Below are positions 1-12,287 of a DNA stretch of 64,000 bases, in pieces. The notes under the pieces are model-generated. The model was not told the DNA's origin. It did not search any database and saw only the letters and a list, made by a program, of their open reading frames with translations. Each line of letters begins with the position of its first letter. Within the stretch, counting starts at the first letter, position 1. The stretch covers positions 125,884 to 189,883 of the forward strand of contig JAAOMT010000627.1 in the NCBI GenBank assembly GCA_016748015.1, in the 5' to 3' direction. The stretch comes from Geosiphon pyriformis (lineage: Eukaryota; Glomeromycota; Glomeromycetes; Archaeosporales; Geosiphonaceae). Both the position numbers and the translations under genes were made by a program.

Positions 1-2745
1 ATTTCAATGAATGCAATTCAAAATGTTACTCAACAATTTCAATGACATCTTTGCCAATGAAAATGAATTTGGCAGAACTAACATAATCTAGCATTAGATT
101 AAGACTGGAGATGCAATGCCAATCAAACAAAAAGCATACAGAGTACCACCTACTAGCCATGAAATTATTTGTTAAGAAATCAACCAAATACTTGACAATA
201 GGTTAATTCAACTATCAATAAGTCCATGGTTGTCACCAGTGGTACTAGTTCATAAGAAGAATAGAAAAATATGCTTTTGTGTGGATTACTGAAAATTGAA
301 TGGAATAACCAAAGGTAATAGCTATCTGACTTCAAAAATTCAAGAACTGTTTGATGCTTTTGGAGGAAAAAAATAGTTCTTAACTTTAGACTTAGACAGC
401 AGTTATTGGCAAGTAGCCATAAAGCCAAAAGACAAAGAAAAAATGGCTTTTACAATTCAGGAAGGAAACTTTGAATTTGAAGTAATGCCATTTGGCTTGA
501 TGAATACACCAATCATATTTCAACAACTAATAGAAATTGTCTATACTAGACTGCTATAGAAATCAGTAGTCATATACTTAGATAACACCAATGTGTTTTC
601 AAAAACATTTGATGATCATCTGCATCATCTCCAACAAGTATTTGAAAGACTTAGAAGAGCTGGATTGAAGTTAAATGCAAACAAATGCTTCTTTAGAAAA
701 ACTGAACTCAAGTTCTTGGAACATGTGAGCAAAGATGGCATTAAAACAAATCCAGATAAAATTGCAATAATAAAAAACTTTCTAGTATCAACTAACTTGA
801 TAGAACTAAGAGCATTTTTGGGATTCGCAGGCTATTACTGCCATTTTATCAAGAATTTTTCTAAACTAGCTCAGCCATTCTATCATTTACAAACCAAAAA
901 TGTGAAATACAAATAGACAAAAGCTCAACAAAAAGCATTTAATACACTAAAAAGAAAGCTTATTTAAGCTTTAGTGTTAATATATCCAGATCACAGCAAA
1001 CTATTTATTATCATTACCAGTACATCAAGCCAAGCATTGGGAGCAGTACTATCATAAAGAGGACCAGATAAAAGAAAATATTCAGTAGCTTATGCCAGCA
1101 AAAGCTTAAGTCTAGCCAAAAAAAACTATAAAACTCCAGCACTGAAACACTTAGCTATCTATTAAGCTGTTATCAAATGGAAAGAATACTTGAGTCAAAA
1201 GTTTGATATGTACACTGATTATAAAGGATTGACTTCAATCTAAAAGCAAAAATTTGGAGACAATTGCCATGCCAAATAGAAAATAGAACTTTCACTATTT
1301 AATTATAGAATACATTACAAAAAAGAAAAAAAAACAGAAATGCCAACAAATTGTCATAAATAAGACAAATTTAAAAACATTTCAACCCAAAAATATAACA
1401 AAAGATGAATATACAAAAATACCAACAACTTTAATATTATATAAATACCCAATTGTTCAAGGAGAAATTATCTCAAAAAAAAAAAAACAACATAAAACAA
1501 CAATCAAAATATTTTATCAACCACCAAAATAGACTTTACCAAAAAAACAAAAAGAATTCAGATCAACCAACCAGAATAATTACAAAACCAGAGAAAAAAA
1601 CAATATTATTTAACATGCACTCAAATCCAACAGCAGGATATTTTCATAAAGAAGCAATCATAAAAAGAACCAGAAATAGATACTATTGGCCATCCATGTA
1701 CCCAAACATTATCCAATATGTTCAAAATTGTGATGTTTGTCAAAAAAGAGGTGGAACAAAACCCAGTGAACCATTAAGACCAATCAAAGTAAGACAATCA
1801 TTTGATTACATTAAAATTGACTTAATGAGACCATTAACTATCACTAGCAGAGGCAACAGATATATAGCAGTAGCCATGGACTATCTCACTAAATAACCAG
1901 AAGCAAAAGCCATTCAAAGAGCAGATGCAGAATCCGTTGCTGAATTCATTTATCAAGATTTGATTTATTGATACAGATGTCCAAAAAAACTACTATCAGA
2001 TCAAGAAACTCACTTTGTGAATAGAATATTGACAAAATTAAGTCAACGATTTGGGATAAAAAAACCATTATCATCACCATACCATCTATAAACAAATGGG
2101 TTAGTTGAACAGTTTAACAAAACACTGTGTGAAGCAATAGCCAAAATCAGCCAAAAAAACCAGGACAAATAGGATTTGTTCATACCATCAGTATTATTTG
2201 CTTATTAGACAATAAAGCAAGACACTACACAAGCAACACCATTCGAATTAATATACAGTAGAACAGCAACATTATCAGTTGAGATAAAAGTTAAAACATA
2301 TCCAACAGAACTAATAACAGAAGAGAATTTTCAAAGAACATTGTTAAAAAGAACATATGACTTAATAGAGACACTAGAAAACACATGACAAAAAACAGCT
2401 GATAACATCCAAAAGTCACAAGAAAAACAAAAAAAAAGACACAATAACCAACTACCAGAGAAACCAGTTGAATTCAAGATTGAAGACAAAGTACTTTTAC
2501 ATTGTATCAAAGCAGAAAAACAATGAAATGGAAAATTTGACTCCAAATGGGATAGACCATTTTACATAAAAAAAATTCTAGAAAATGAAGCTTATAAATT
2601 AAGATTGAACAACAAAATCTTAACCAAAGCAGCATATAGAGATTGACTGAAGCCATACCACAATATAATAATATCATTTACCAATAATATTCTACAATTA
2701 AGAGTACAGAAAATACTAGTCAAACCAGATGAAATTCCATAAGAT
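1..2745 (+). pseudogene. Decayed Ty3/gypsy pol (RT, RNase H, integrase), family A1 element, 5'-truncated by window edge
   Basis: Remnant of a reverse transcriptase, RNase H and integrase polyprotein. RT landmarks are an FCVDY-like block near 274-290, a TLDLDSSYWQV block near 380-412, MPFGLMN near 487 and the catalytic box at 575-586, which reads YLDN instead of YLDD (GAT to AAT). RNase H lies about 980-1260. Integrase starts near 1450 with an HHCC zinc finger (histidines about 1615-1650, cysteines about 1730-1750). Its catalytic core carries D near 1816, D in the SDQETHF block near 1997 and E in GLVEQF near 2100. Many codons for W, Q and R have become TAG, TAA or TGA, so the longest open stretches are only 593-916 and 1453-1896. 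gag, protease and the 5' LTR lie outside the window. The element ends in the LTR at 3486. Family assignment is firm; the element is dead. Confidence 0.93.
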
Positions 2746-3469
2746 CTAGAACCAATTATAATCATTAAACCAAACACATAAAATTGAACAACCAAAAGAA
2801 TATATAAAGACATAGTATATGTGACAAAAGACAACAGAAAAATGGAGATTATTAATGATATTTACTCATTAGCACAACAACTCTTTCAACTGATTCAACA
2901 ACAAAAGATAAAAATTACAATAAACCAACAAACAATCAGATACACAAACACCAGAAAAAGACTATGAGATAAAATACGAAGGAAAACAGAGAATACTATT
3001 AACAAAATAATTACAAAAGTGAAATTGGCAATAGAAACACAACTAAAAGTCACCCAATATCAAGAGTTGACTATAAAAACTTGGAATTGGTAAATACAAC
3101 AATTTCCAAAAAACTTTTGTTACTTTTATTTGGGACAACACTTGAACATTCAGAGCCTGTACATAGATAAAACAAAACAATTATTTAACACAACAATACT
3201 ACAACAACTGGAACAGTTTGTGGGAAAGAACAATTTGACTACACAAGCAAGAGCCATTTATTGGCTACACACTGGATTTTAAAATTGATCAGAAATCTTA
3301 CTCAATCCAGAAATGGACTTTATTATCATTAACCAAATGGGAAAAATAACTAATGCTCAATTTGAAGACTTACAAAACAAGATAGCACAAGTAATTCTCG
3401 AAAAAAAAGTTCAAGAAATACTCAAAGACAGAGAATTAAAATTAGGAGATCTTGATGAAGCTCAATATT
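2746..3469 (+). pseudogene. Extra 3' ORF after integrase, family A1 element (decayed)
   Basis: Coding-like sequence lies between the integrase end and the 3' LTR. The clearest part is 3310-3469, reading a peptide with the block INQMGKITNAQFEDLQ and ending DEAQY then TAA, directly followed by the polypurine tract. Upstream, 3040-3280 carries the block LEQFVGKNNLTTQARAIYWL, which corresponds to VEKFVRKNNLTLYYKAAY in the family B 3' ORF at 48750-48800. I do not recognise a function: no transmembrane segment or known enzyme motif is visible, so it does not look like an env gene. Several stops interrupt it. Confidence 0.6.
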
Positions 3470-3485
3470 AAAAAAAAGAGAATAA
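3446..3485 (+). promoter_or_regulatory. Polypurine tract with conserved AGCTCAAT box, family A1
   Basis: GAAGCTCAATATT is followed by a purine run (AAAAAAAAGAGAATAA) that abuts the LTR start TGTTAC at 3486. Purine tracts here prime plus-strand DNA synthesis in LTR retroelements. The same AGCTCAAT box recurs at the matching place in families A, B and D. Confidence 0.75.
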
Positions 3486-4312
3486 TGTTACTCATAAAAT
3501 ATAGGAAGTATATTAGCATATAATTTAGTCAATTAAAAATAGCTGTAGTAAATATGGAATTCCAGGATTCCTCTCAGAGGAATTGCAGGATTCCAGAAAT
3601 TTCAGAATTCTCATACAAGAAATTACAGAATTCCTGGTGTAAAAAATTAAGAAATTAAGGAATCTTAATTATGTATATATAGCAGTAGTATTAGAAATAG
3701 AAAAGACAGATTTCTCAGTTTAGATTTGATTTAAACAATCTTTTTATCCACAAATACCAATAAATAATTATTCACTATCTCAATCCATTCTCCATTATTA
3801 ACACTCTATGTTAATAGTAATTAATACTTAACTACACTAGAACAATAGCTTTTGATCACGGCTATTGATGGGATACTAACTTGCAAATGTCTTGGCTTCT
3901 TTTTTTTATCTTTTTTTTATTTCTTTTATTTTCTTTTATTTATTTATTTTGTTGTGTTTACTAATTGATTAAGGATAAAATGCTAAATTATTGATGTCAC
4001 ACACTGAATTATTGACATCATAGATAGCCTGATAAAAGACCCAGAAATAAGGATAGAATTATATATATTAACAAATAGCTTACCAAAAGAGCATGACTGC
4101 CAAAATAAATCCAGCCACCAAGCTGAAAAAAAAATTGGGAAACAACTAACTAACAACAGTATTATTATCAACTCTCTGTTTATTATACAAAAAACTCAAA
4201 CAAAAAACTTTCAGATCCATAATTTTTCCAGCAACCAACATTAATCCAGACATTAAGCATCAAGTTATGGGTTTGTTATTTGATTTAAGACCCCAAATAA
4301 TCACCTGTAACA
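3486..4312 (+). repeat. LTR of family A1, 3' LTR of the element at 1-3485 (827 bp)
   Basis: Starts TGTTACTCAT and ends CACCTGTAACA, with ends matching the other A copies. Internal order: GGAATTCC-like short repeats (about 3556-3650), a TATATATAG box near 3672, a CAATAGC/GCTATTG hairpin near 3845, a T/C-rich tract (about 3895-3950), then a CTGATAA/TTACCA pair flanking about 50 bp. It abuts the LINE sequence that begins immediately after. Confidence 0.93.
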
Positions 4313-5967
4313 TCATCTATGCTACTTTTATATCTAAATTAAGCTTGCTACAAACTATTGAGAAAACAAAAACTGTGAATGTTTTAGTAAACACCAATCT
4401 AAAAAAATTGATAGTATGCTTAGATCAAACTGTGGTAGTAAAAAAAATTTCAATAAAAATGTTAACTAAAGCTGTGCATATTGCATTTTTTGATTTTGAA
4501 TTGATTAAGTTAATTAAAATACAGTTAGTGAGGCTGTGGCAAAAAGCTGTAGTTAAATTTGATAAGATAGATTATGCTAATTTGATCACAGCAAAATGGT
4601 TTGTACTAATTAAAAAAGATACAATATGTATAGCTAGGGCTAATAAGAACGAAAAATTGTGGAATATAAAATGCTGCTGTATACTCTGACAATAAAAACA
4701 AATGCACATAATATTTGGGATTATATTAATTTAGTGGATAAAAAAACATGTATTATCAACTATTATTCAGTTATATATGCTTAGACCAGATGTACAGTTG
4801 TTTGTTTTAACTCTGCTGTATTATTAGATGCTGTTATGAAAATCATACTAGTGTTAAGAAACACCAATCTATACTGGTTTTATCTAGGCTTTGTCAAATG
4901 TGCCAAATATGAGAATTTAGGTTATATATTATTGAATTATTCTGTAAATAAGAATTTTTTTCTGGTGCTTTCTCTTGAAAAGTATTGTCAGACATAAATA
5001 AAAACAGATTGGCAGTTATTTATATTAAATGCTCAGCTTTTATTGCTCATTTAGTAGCTTTTGGTGATATTTTTTAAGCTGAGATTATTGATAAGTTTTT
5101 TTTTTCTTTCTGTACATAATAGTTTGTCAAATTTTGGTTTTTCTTTAGAGATAAAGCTTTTTCCACTGGTTTTTTTGGATATAAATAATAGATTTGCCAC
5201 TCTTAAATACAATTTTACCAGTTTTATAGAGCAAATTAATAAGCTGGCTAAGAGATTGGCCATATTCAGACCAATGATTTCCTAATTTAGCCTTAAATAT
5301 TAGCCATTAATAATCTCTTTATCACAGAATCAAAAAGCAGATATAATAATGAGTAAAAATACAAATGTGGTTATTAGTGGTGAAACTGTTGTAAAAACAA
5401 TGGTTTTTAATTAAACATTCATTTTAAAGTTGAAAAAAAATATGAACAATTTGTCAATTATAATTATGGGCCTAATAGCTAAAGTGAACAATTTTAATTT
5501 GAGTGTAAAAATTCTCTCTTTTCAATGACAGACTTAATATGAAAATTTGTTACTTGTAATATTAGAAATATCAATATTCCTGTCAAGCAAAAAGATATTG
5601 TTTGTTGGTATGTAAATTCAGATAACATAGTTTTTTTATAATAGAGACAAAGTTGAAGTCTAGTATTAAGTCTTGGATTGCAAATAAGTTTAAAAGAGTA
5701 AAAATTTTTATATCTGGTTTGGAAAAGAGTTTTCTTAGTCTGAAATAACTATTATTATAAACAATTTTTTGGCTCAACTTATTTTCAAAATAAAAAAAGT
5801 TCTTGGTTATATTGTTTTAATACAGCTTTTTTTCAAGGACAAGCTTTTAGTCATGATTTTAAATTTTTGTATGCTGGTGCTTCTACTGAGACTAAGTTTA
5901 GTTAAGCTTTAAAGATTAACTTTTTTATTGCCAAAACTATTAACTTTAGCAATTTTGTAATATCAAC
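4313..5967 (+). pseudogene. LINE (non-LTR retrotransposon) 5' part: ORF1-like and start of endonuclease region
   Basis: The open stretch 4267-4689 reads through the LTR end and then encodes blocks such as LVNTNLKKL and VRLWQKAVVKFDKIDYANLI, which look like an RRM-type nucleic-acid-binding ORF1 domain. Further on, blocks in shifting frames (for example DINNRFATLKYNF near 5180, KLAKRL near 5240 and YAGAST near 5870) resemble the remaining ORF1 and the start of an AP-endonuclease region of glomeromycotan LINEs as I recall them. Many stops and frameshifts are present. It ends abruptly at about 5967 against gypsy integrase sequence. The LINE assignment is moderately sure; the domain names are inference. 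Confidence 0.65.
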
Positions 5968-6672
5968 ACATATTTAACAGAACTAATAACAAAAGTTAAT
6001 TTTCAAAAAACATTACTGAAAAAACATATGACTTAATAGAAACATTAAAGAACAAAAGACAAAAAGCAGCTAATAATATACAAAAGTTACAAGCAAAACA
6101 AAAAAAACAACATAATAATTAATTATTAAATAAACCAATCAAATTAAGAATTAAAAATAAAATACTCTTATATTATACCAAAATAGAAAAACAATGGAGT
6201 AAAAAATTTGACTCCAAATAAAACAAACCATTTTACATTAAAAAAATTTTAAGAAATAGAGCTTATAAATTAAAATGAGATAACAAAATCTTAGTTAAAG
6301 CAGCACATAGAAATTAACTGAAATCATATTACAATATAATATCATTATCTACCAATAATATTTCATAATTAAAAGTACAACAAATACTAATCTAATCAGA
6401 TAAAATTTCATAAGATCTAAAACCTATCATAATTATTAACACAAACATGTCAAATTAATCTACAAAAAAATAGTATATAAAAACACAGTATCCATAACAA
6501 AAACAACAATAAAAAGATAGAAATTTCAGATTACATTTACACAATGGCTTAACAATTATTTCAAATCATAAATTAGCAATAATTAGACATGAAAATTGTT
6601 ATTAATTAACAAACAATTTGCTATTAAAACACCAAAAGAGAAAAAAAAGCAAGAATTATTTTATATTAGTAA
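5968..6672 (+). pseudogene. Integrase C-terminus and start of 3' ORF of an old family A element
   Basis: The sequence from about 5968 (TTAACAGAACTAATAACA) aligns with 2296 onward of the first element and with the reverse complement of about 51460 downward. It covers the end of the integrase and the first part of the 3' ORF. It is heavily A/T-biased and full of stops. The 5' side is missing: the element starts mid-integrase against LINE DNA, so a deletion or rearrangement must have removed the rest. The 3' side is interrupted at 6672 by a solo LTR and resumes at 7539. Confidence 0.8.
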
Positions 6673-7538
6673 TGTTACTTATAAAAATTTAAAAATTTTT
6701 AATAAGGATAAAGTAGCCAATTAGAAACAGGCATAGTAAAAAAAAATTTCAAGATTTTTTTCAAGAAATTACATAATTTCAAAAATTCCAGGATTTCTGG
6801 CTAGAGAAATTAAAAGAATTTAAGAAATTCTATATAACATTAATTATGTATATATAGTAAAAGTATTAGAAGCAAAAAAAACAAAATTCAATTTACAATT
6901 ACTACCAACAATTAATTAATTATCTAATACCCTTTTCTTTAAAAGATAGTTTTCTATAATTTAAAGTAAAATCAAATCACTTATCAATAAAATATCAATT
7001 ATTACCTGAATTCATGTTATCATTACTTGATTAAAAAATATTAATTACTTTCATTCTATTAATATGGAGTGTTAATAGAATCCAACACTTAATTATACTA
7101 GACTAATAACTTTTGATTATGATTATTAATAGAATACTAATTTTTTATTTTTCTTCTTATTTTCTTTCAATTTTGTTTTATTTTTTTTGTTTTATTTTTT
7201 TGTTGTTTACTAATTGATTAAAAAGATTAGTGTTGAGTAATTGGTATTAAAGATAGTTTGGTAAAAAACCCAGAAATAAGAGTAAAAATTTAAGAATAGC
7301 TTACCAAAAGAGCATGACTACCAAATTAAACTGGTCATTATGTTAAAAAAAAATTTATGAAAAGGACTTTCAGGATGAATACTGAAATATCAATTAAATT
7401 TCTGTTTATTATACAAAAAATTCTACCCAAAACCTTCAAATTACAAAAACTTTTAGAATTACTAACATTATTAAGCTATTAAGCACCAAGTTATGAGTTT
7501 GTTATTTTTATCAACACACCAAATAATTATTTATAACA
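6673..7538 (+). repeat. Solo LTR of family A1 (866 bp), 4-bp duplication GTAA/GCAA
   Basis: Starts TGTTACTTATA and ends TTTATAACA (from TGTAACA by C to T). The flanking bases GTAA (6669-6672) and GCAA (7539-7542) form a 4-bp duplication with one transition. The 3' ORF reading of the host element continues across it, as judged against the family copy at 50640-50830. No internal region remains, so this is a solo LTR left by LTR-LTR recombination. Confidence 0.88.
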
Positions 7539-8039
7539 GCAACCACAGAACCAAACAAAACACTGGTCAGATAAAATCATAGAAAAAATAAAAAACACTT
7601 TTAGAAAAATATCAATAATTGCTTCAACAAAAAAGCTAATTAAAGAAAACTAAAAACTATAGATAAAACAACTTTCAGTATTATACTATTATTATTAATT
7701 AAAACAAAAACTAAATATTTAGGAATTATATATTAATAAATCCAAAAGAATATTCAATCAAAAAATAGTACAACAGATTAAAAATTTTATTAGAAAAAAA
7801 ACAAATTTAATATTATACATCAAAACAATTTACTAACTATACACCATATTTCAAAATTATTCAAAAATACTATTATACTAAAAAATGAAAACAATAACTG
7901 TTAACCAATAGAAAAAATATACAACTTTCAATGTGAAAAAATAAGAAACAGAATTGAACAAACAGTATTAGAAAGAGAAGTAATAGACTTAATTCAAAAT
8001 GAAGATTTTAACAGAGCTTAATATTAAAAGAAAAAATAA
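7539..8039 (+). pseudogene. 3' ORF remainder of the old family A element
   Basis: Continues the 3' ORF interrupted by the solo LTR. The first 200 bases align with the reverse complement of about 50640-50780 (shared CTGGTCAGATAA block). The later part has an IVQQIKNFIRKK-like block matching the VEKFV block of other 3' ORFs. It ends in AGAGCTTAATATTAAAAG, the decayed polypurine-tract box, just before the LTR at 8040. Stops are frequent. Function unknown. Confidence 0.7.
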
Positions 8040-8223
8040 TATTACTTATAGAAAAAGTACAAGTAAAAAAAAACAGATAAAAAAATAGACCAATAGAAGA
8101 ATAGAATTTAACAAGTGAGCACAATATTAGAAAATTATGACATATTGCTTAACAATATGCACATTGTTAGTAAATTATAACATACTGCTTAGCAATAAAC
8201 ACATTGTTAAAAAATTATAGCAC
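8040..8223 (+). repeat. LTR of family A2, 5' fragment (rest at 30003-30700)
   Basis: Begins TATTACTTATAG (TGTTAC with G to A) and carries the A2 signature, spaced copies of the palindromic TTGCTNAGCAA motif (about 8140-8200). At 8223 it is cut by the family C element. The LTR continues at 30003-30700 and ends TATAATA. Joined length is about 880 bp, normal for family A. It is the 3' LTR of the element at 5968-8039. Confidence 0.85.
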
Positions 8224-9175
8224 TGTTATCAGTAGAATTTTAGCTAGTAGTTAACATGAAATTATTCTTATAATTCTTAGTATTAATTAGTATATATTAT
8301 TATCATTTTAATTATTACTTATTAAGTTAATCAAATTATCAAATATTATTATTCAATTAATAACCCAATTTGTACCATAGAAATTAAGATGATTAAATTA
8401 CACAATATTTTGAACCATTTAATATTCAAAAATTCGCCGAAATTGATAAAAATTGGCCGAAATAATTAATAGTTCATAGAAATAATTTGTAGTTTGCCAA
8501 AATGTATCTTTAGTTTGCCAAAATTAGAGCAAAAAAAAAGTGCAAGTTTAAAGACTAGTATCACAACAAGTTGTATAAAAAAAGAGTTTTTCTCTTCAAA
8601 AAAATGTATCTTACTTTAGATATTTTTTAATTAGAATCAATTATCTTTTACATATCTTTACAAAATTAAATAAAAAGCAAATATTTGAAAATCCAAATCT
8701 TCAATTATTTTACTTGAAATTCCCAAAAACCAACTAATGTTTTAAAATTAATTAGCTACCAATTTCAATAATCTATTAGTAACTTCAGACCTAAATAGAA
8801 AACGTTTTTTTTGATAAAATTCTATTTTTTTTACATTTTATTTTTTTTTATTTTTTTTATTATAATTATTAAGATAGCCTACAAACAAAATTCTTGTAAA
8901 AGAGTTGACTTTTACAGCAAAATAACTACACATTTTTAGTGAGTTTTCAGATGAGCAATTTCTGAAAAAAAATTAATGTTTACTATAATGTAACTACATA
9001 AAGTAACTGATATGGAATTGGCTATTCTACTTATAAGCCCAGCAGTTCAAATTATAGAAGATAATTTGAAAATAAATTCAGTTACTGGAGGTTCAACTAC
9101 TTTCTTTAGTCATGAATTAGCAACAACACAATATTAACAATATTTAAAAAAAGAGACCAAAAACTTTTAGTAATA
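8224..9175 (+). repeat. 5' LTR of family C element (952 bp)
   Basis: Starts TGTTATCAGTAG and ends TAGTAATA (TAACA with C to T), followed by the primer-binding region. It differs from A and B LTRs: no GGAATTCC array and no CAATAGC hairpin. Instead, several GCC(G/A)AAAT motifs lie at 8434-8527. It carries about 17 bp near 9100 that the 3' LTR lacks. Differences from the 3' LTR are mainly transitions. Confidence 0.88.
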
Positions 9176-9177
9176 TT

Positions 9178-9196
9178 TAGTGCTCTCTTACAGAAA
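9178..9196 (+). promoter_or_regulatory. Primer-binding site of family C (decayed)
   Basis: TAGTGCTCTCTTACAGAAA lies two bases after the LTR and matches, with transitions, the better preserved TGGTGCTCCCTGTGAGGTT of family B at 40080. This is the place where a tRNA 3' end primes minus-strand synthesis. Confidence 0.65.
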
Positions 9197-9279
9197 TAAC
9201 ACAGTAACAACAAACCTCAAAGTGGTGACCACACTAGATACAACAACTCTAAAGTATTATTAGTTAATTTACACTCACT

Positions 9280-10720
9280 GCAAGCAAAAATTTAACATCC
9301 AAGATGGAATTAAAATTCTTAAAAAAACATTATACCAATACATCAAAAATTACATCAATTATTTTTTTAGAAACTACAATATTTTAGAAGTTAGAAACAA
9401 TCTCTACAAAAATTTATTATATTATTCTCACTTGGAAACCAAAGACCTTAACAGTGAAACACTTAACATCTACTTTTACAAACTCAACTTTAATATTATC
9501 TAATATTATGAAGAAAAATACTCAATACAGTCCAAATACTCTTTTGACTTTGAATTAAAACCAGAAAATAACAACAACAAAAAACAGAAAAAAAAACTCT
9601 AAGTTAGCTATACAATTTACAACACACCAAAAACAACTGCCAAATACTTGCAAACACCTAAACAAGGAACCAATATCAAACTACCACTTTTTATTATACT
9701 ATTTTCAATTTTACTTGCTTAATTGCAAACTCTCAACTCATCTCTTATCTAATTCTTGAGACCAAAAGATTTTATCTTACCAAAAAGTCATACACAACAA
9801 CCAGAATTAATATCCACCAGTATCAATATCTACCAGTATCAATTTTTTTAATTTTCTAGCAAATAACTCAAGCAATTACTCCAACAGTAACAAAAACGTT
9901 TCTAAATCTACAGAAGAAAAAACTGATAAGAACAATAATACAGAAGACATAACAGCCACTTATATTGCAAAAATTACTGAATTTACAGGAGAAAATGCTA
10001 ATACTAGTTTTCAGAAATGGCTTAATAAAGTCCAGAAAGCAGGAGATGCAAATGGATAGAATGTAGCAAAAATGTTAAAAGCAATTCTATACTTTCTTCA
10101 AGGAATAGCAGAAGAATAGTTTGAAAACTTGACTGAACTTTTTGAAAACTGGCAAGAATTCAAAGATGCTTTTTTAAAACAATTTACCAACAACAATACT
10201 TCAATTACCCTCTGAAATTACTTTCACAATATCAAACAAAAATTATTTGAAACTGTTATAACTTATCTTAAAAGATTTAACAAACTTTTTAGACAAATTT
10301 AATAATTGAAAACCAATAACTACTATTCTAATGCCCAGATTTTGGATCAGTTTATTGCAGAATTGAAAGATAAATTAATTAAGAAAGTTTGTTTTCATGT
10401 CTCAACAAACTTAGCTATAGTTATTCAATATGTAAAAAACTATAAAATGACTATAAAAGAAACCAACCAAACAAAACTTGTAAATCTTGTATTTGGAAAA
10501 ACCAGTTCAGCAGCTGAAAAAAAAATCGACCAACTCACCAAGAAGGTTGAAAACTATTTTACTAATTAACAACAACAGCAACAACCATAAAAATATCAAA
10601 CTCCACAATGATAAAATCAAAGCAGCTTCTTATTATCATTTAACAATTAACCTTAAAACTGCTATTATTGTGAAATTTTAAGATATTAGAATAAGATTGC
10701 AGAAAATTACAATAAGACCA
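9280..10720 (+). pseudogene. Family C gag (capsid and decayed zinc knuckle)
   Basis: Structural gag. The capsid-like region runs about 9930-10570, with blocks TYIAKITEFTGENANTSFQKW, FKDAFLKQFTNNNTSI, SNAQILDQFIAELKDKLIKK and EKKIDQLTKKVENYF. These match glomeromycotan gypsy gag as I recall it. W codons have become TAG (for example in GDANG-stop and AEE-stop), so the longest intact piece is 10306-10569. A zinc-knuckle remnant, NCYYCEILRY, follows near 10655 and has lost part of its CCHC pattern. The segment before 9930 is coding-like but unrecognised. Confidence 0.85.
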
Positions 10721-11079
10721 ACAAAACAGAAATAATTAACATTATTTCTAACTTCTATTACCAATCTTTATTACCAACTTATTATCTATTAAGACCACAA
10801 AATTAAAACAGTTACTATTAATTTGTTTTATAATTAATACAGTAGCAATATTAGCAACCTCTACCAATTCAACAATATCAATTACCATTTATTCAACAAA
10901 ATTAAATACCTGCTTAAAGATTGGTTTAATAAAACCAATTCACATCTCAAAATCGTTTTTAAAGTAATAACAGAATCAATTCAAACAACTAGTTGGTTTT
11001 TTAAAATTCTGTTTAGCAAAGATTTAATTACTATTATACACAACTCAGTTATTTAACAATATCTAAAGATTCGGATTTT

Positions 11080-11640
11080 TAACAAACTGCATTTTTTGAA
11101 GATGAAGCTGCAGTACCAAGATCAAATCCTTTCAATAATATCATTTTACCAGTTCAAATCACCCAAAATGCCAATCTTTTAGATATATTTTCATTCGAAT
11201 TTGAAGCCAATGAATCACTATTTCTACTTAGCAATACAACAGACAATACATAAAAAGCAATTACAGCAATATATACAGAAGCTAAAATTGAAGGAAAACC
11301 AATTCAGTTAATTTTAGACAGCAAATTTGCTAGTAGTATTATTACTTATCAATTAATGCAACAATTTTAATAAACTGTTAACCAATCAGTTCAAACAGTT
11401 ATTATTATGATTAATAATATAAAAAAAACACCAATAGAAAAAATTGACAACTTTTTTTTTACTATTGATAAAATTATCATTTCAATTAAAGTTTTTGTTA
11501 TGAATATACCTTAATATTAAACTTTTGTTAGAAATAATTGGTTTCTTAAGACCAATATGAATTTAAATTAAAAAACTCAGAAATTGAAGATTTTTTACCA
11601 AAAACAATACACCTGAATACCTACTACTTGTAATATTTTT
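11080..11640 (+). pseudogene. Family C aspartic protease
   Basis: Retropepsin-like domain. The active-site block reads QLILDSKFASSIITYQLMQQF near 11305-11370. The expected D-S/T-G is D-S-K here, as in both family B copies. Downstream blocks KKTPIEKIDNF and IIISIKVFVMN give the expected beta-strand layout. In-frame stops occur after QLMQQF and near 11510. It is followed by the cysteine-rich module. Confidence 0.8.
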
Positions 11641-12287
11641 AACAAACAAACAGAAAAAGCCCCAGTATTCAAATTTGAAAAAAAGAAAAAAATGCCAATT
11701 ACTGAAACCTTTATGGCTCTTGAATTACTATTTAATTGGGCTGAAAAAACAGAGCAAGAAATTTTTGAAGAAATTAGAGGTTAGAATGTTGTTTATTACT
11801 CTATACCAGAACCACAAAAACAACTATTCTATATACTATTTAAATGCAAAGACTATAACAAAAATCTTTCATTAATGAGAGCATATATATCTTTAGAAGA
11901 AGTATATAAAACTTGCATCTGCTACTTTTGTAAAGCCTGTCATAAAAAATGATTTGGATAACCCAAACAAAGTGGAAAATAGAACAACACTTCTTGTTTT
12001 ACATATAGAAAAATACTACCAAAAGAATGCAATTAAATTAATGTTACAATAAGAGAAGAAGTCTATAATCAAATCTGTTAATATGCACTTTTAATTGCAG
12101 AGAAAGTAAAAAGAGAAACCCCTTTTGATGCAACATATAACAGTGCTCTCAACAAACTCTATTATTATCCACATAATGCTGAAATGATTTATAAACTGGC
12201 TATGGTTCTAATTAATAGAAGAACCTAAAAAGATATACATTAAATAAAAAAAACAGAATACATCAAATATACAATAAAATTAGCTGG
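11641..12287 (+). pseudogene. Cysteine-rich module of family C pol, part 1 (interrupted at 12287)
   Basis: Region between protease and dUTPase. The open stretch 11675-11875 is followed by the block CICYFCKACHKK near 11920 and further spaced cysteines (near 11990, 12030 and 12080). It corresponds to the modules at 42790-43596 (family B) and 62441-63165 (family A). Spaced CxxC pairs suggest zinc binding. A solo LTR splits it; the last CxxC (QLCEECIMFYN) lies at about 13365-13400. Confidence 0.6.

Noticed and set aside
2746-3469. 3' ORF considered as an env-like gene
   Set aside because: No signal peptide, cleavage site or membrane span is visible in any family; calling it env would be unsupported.
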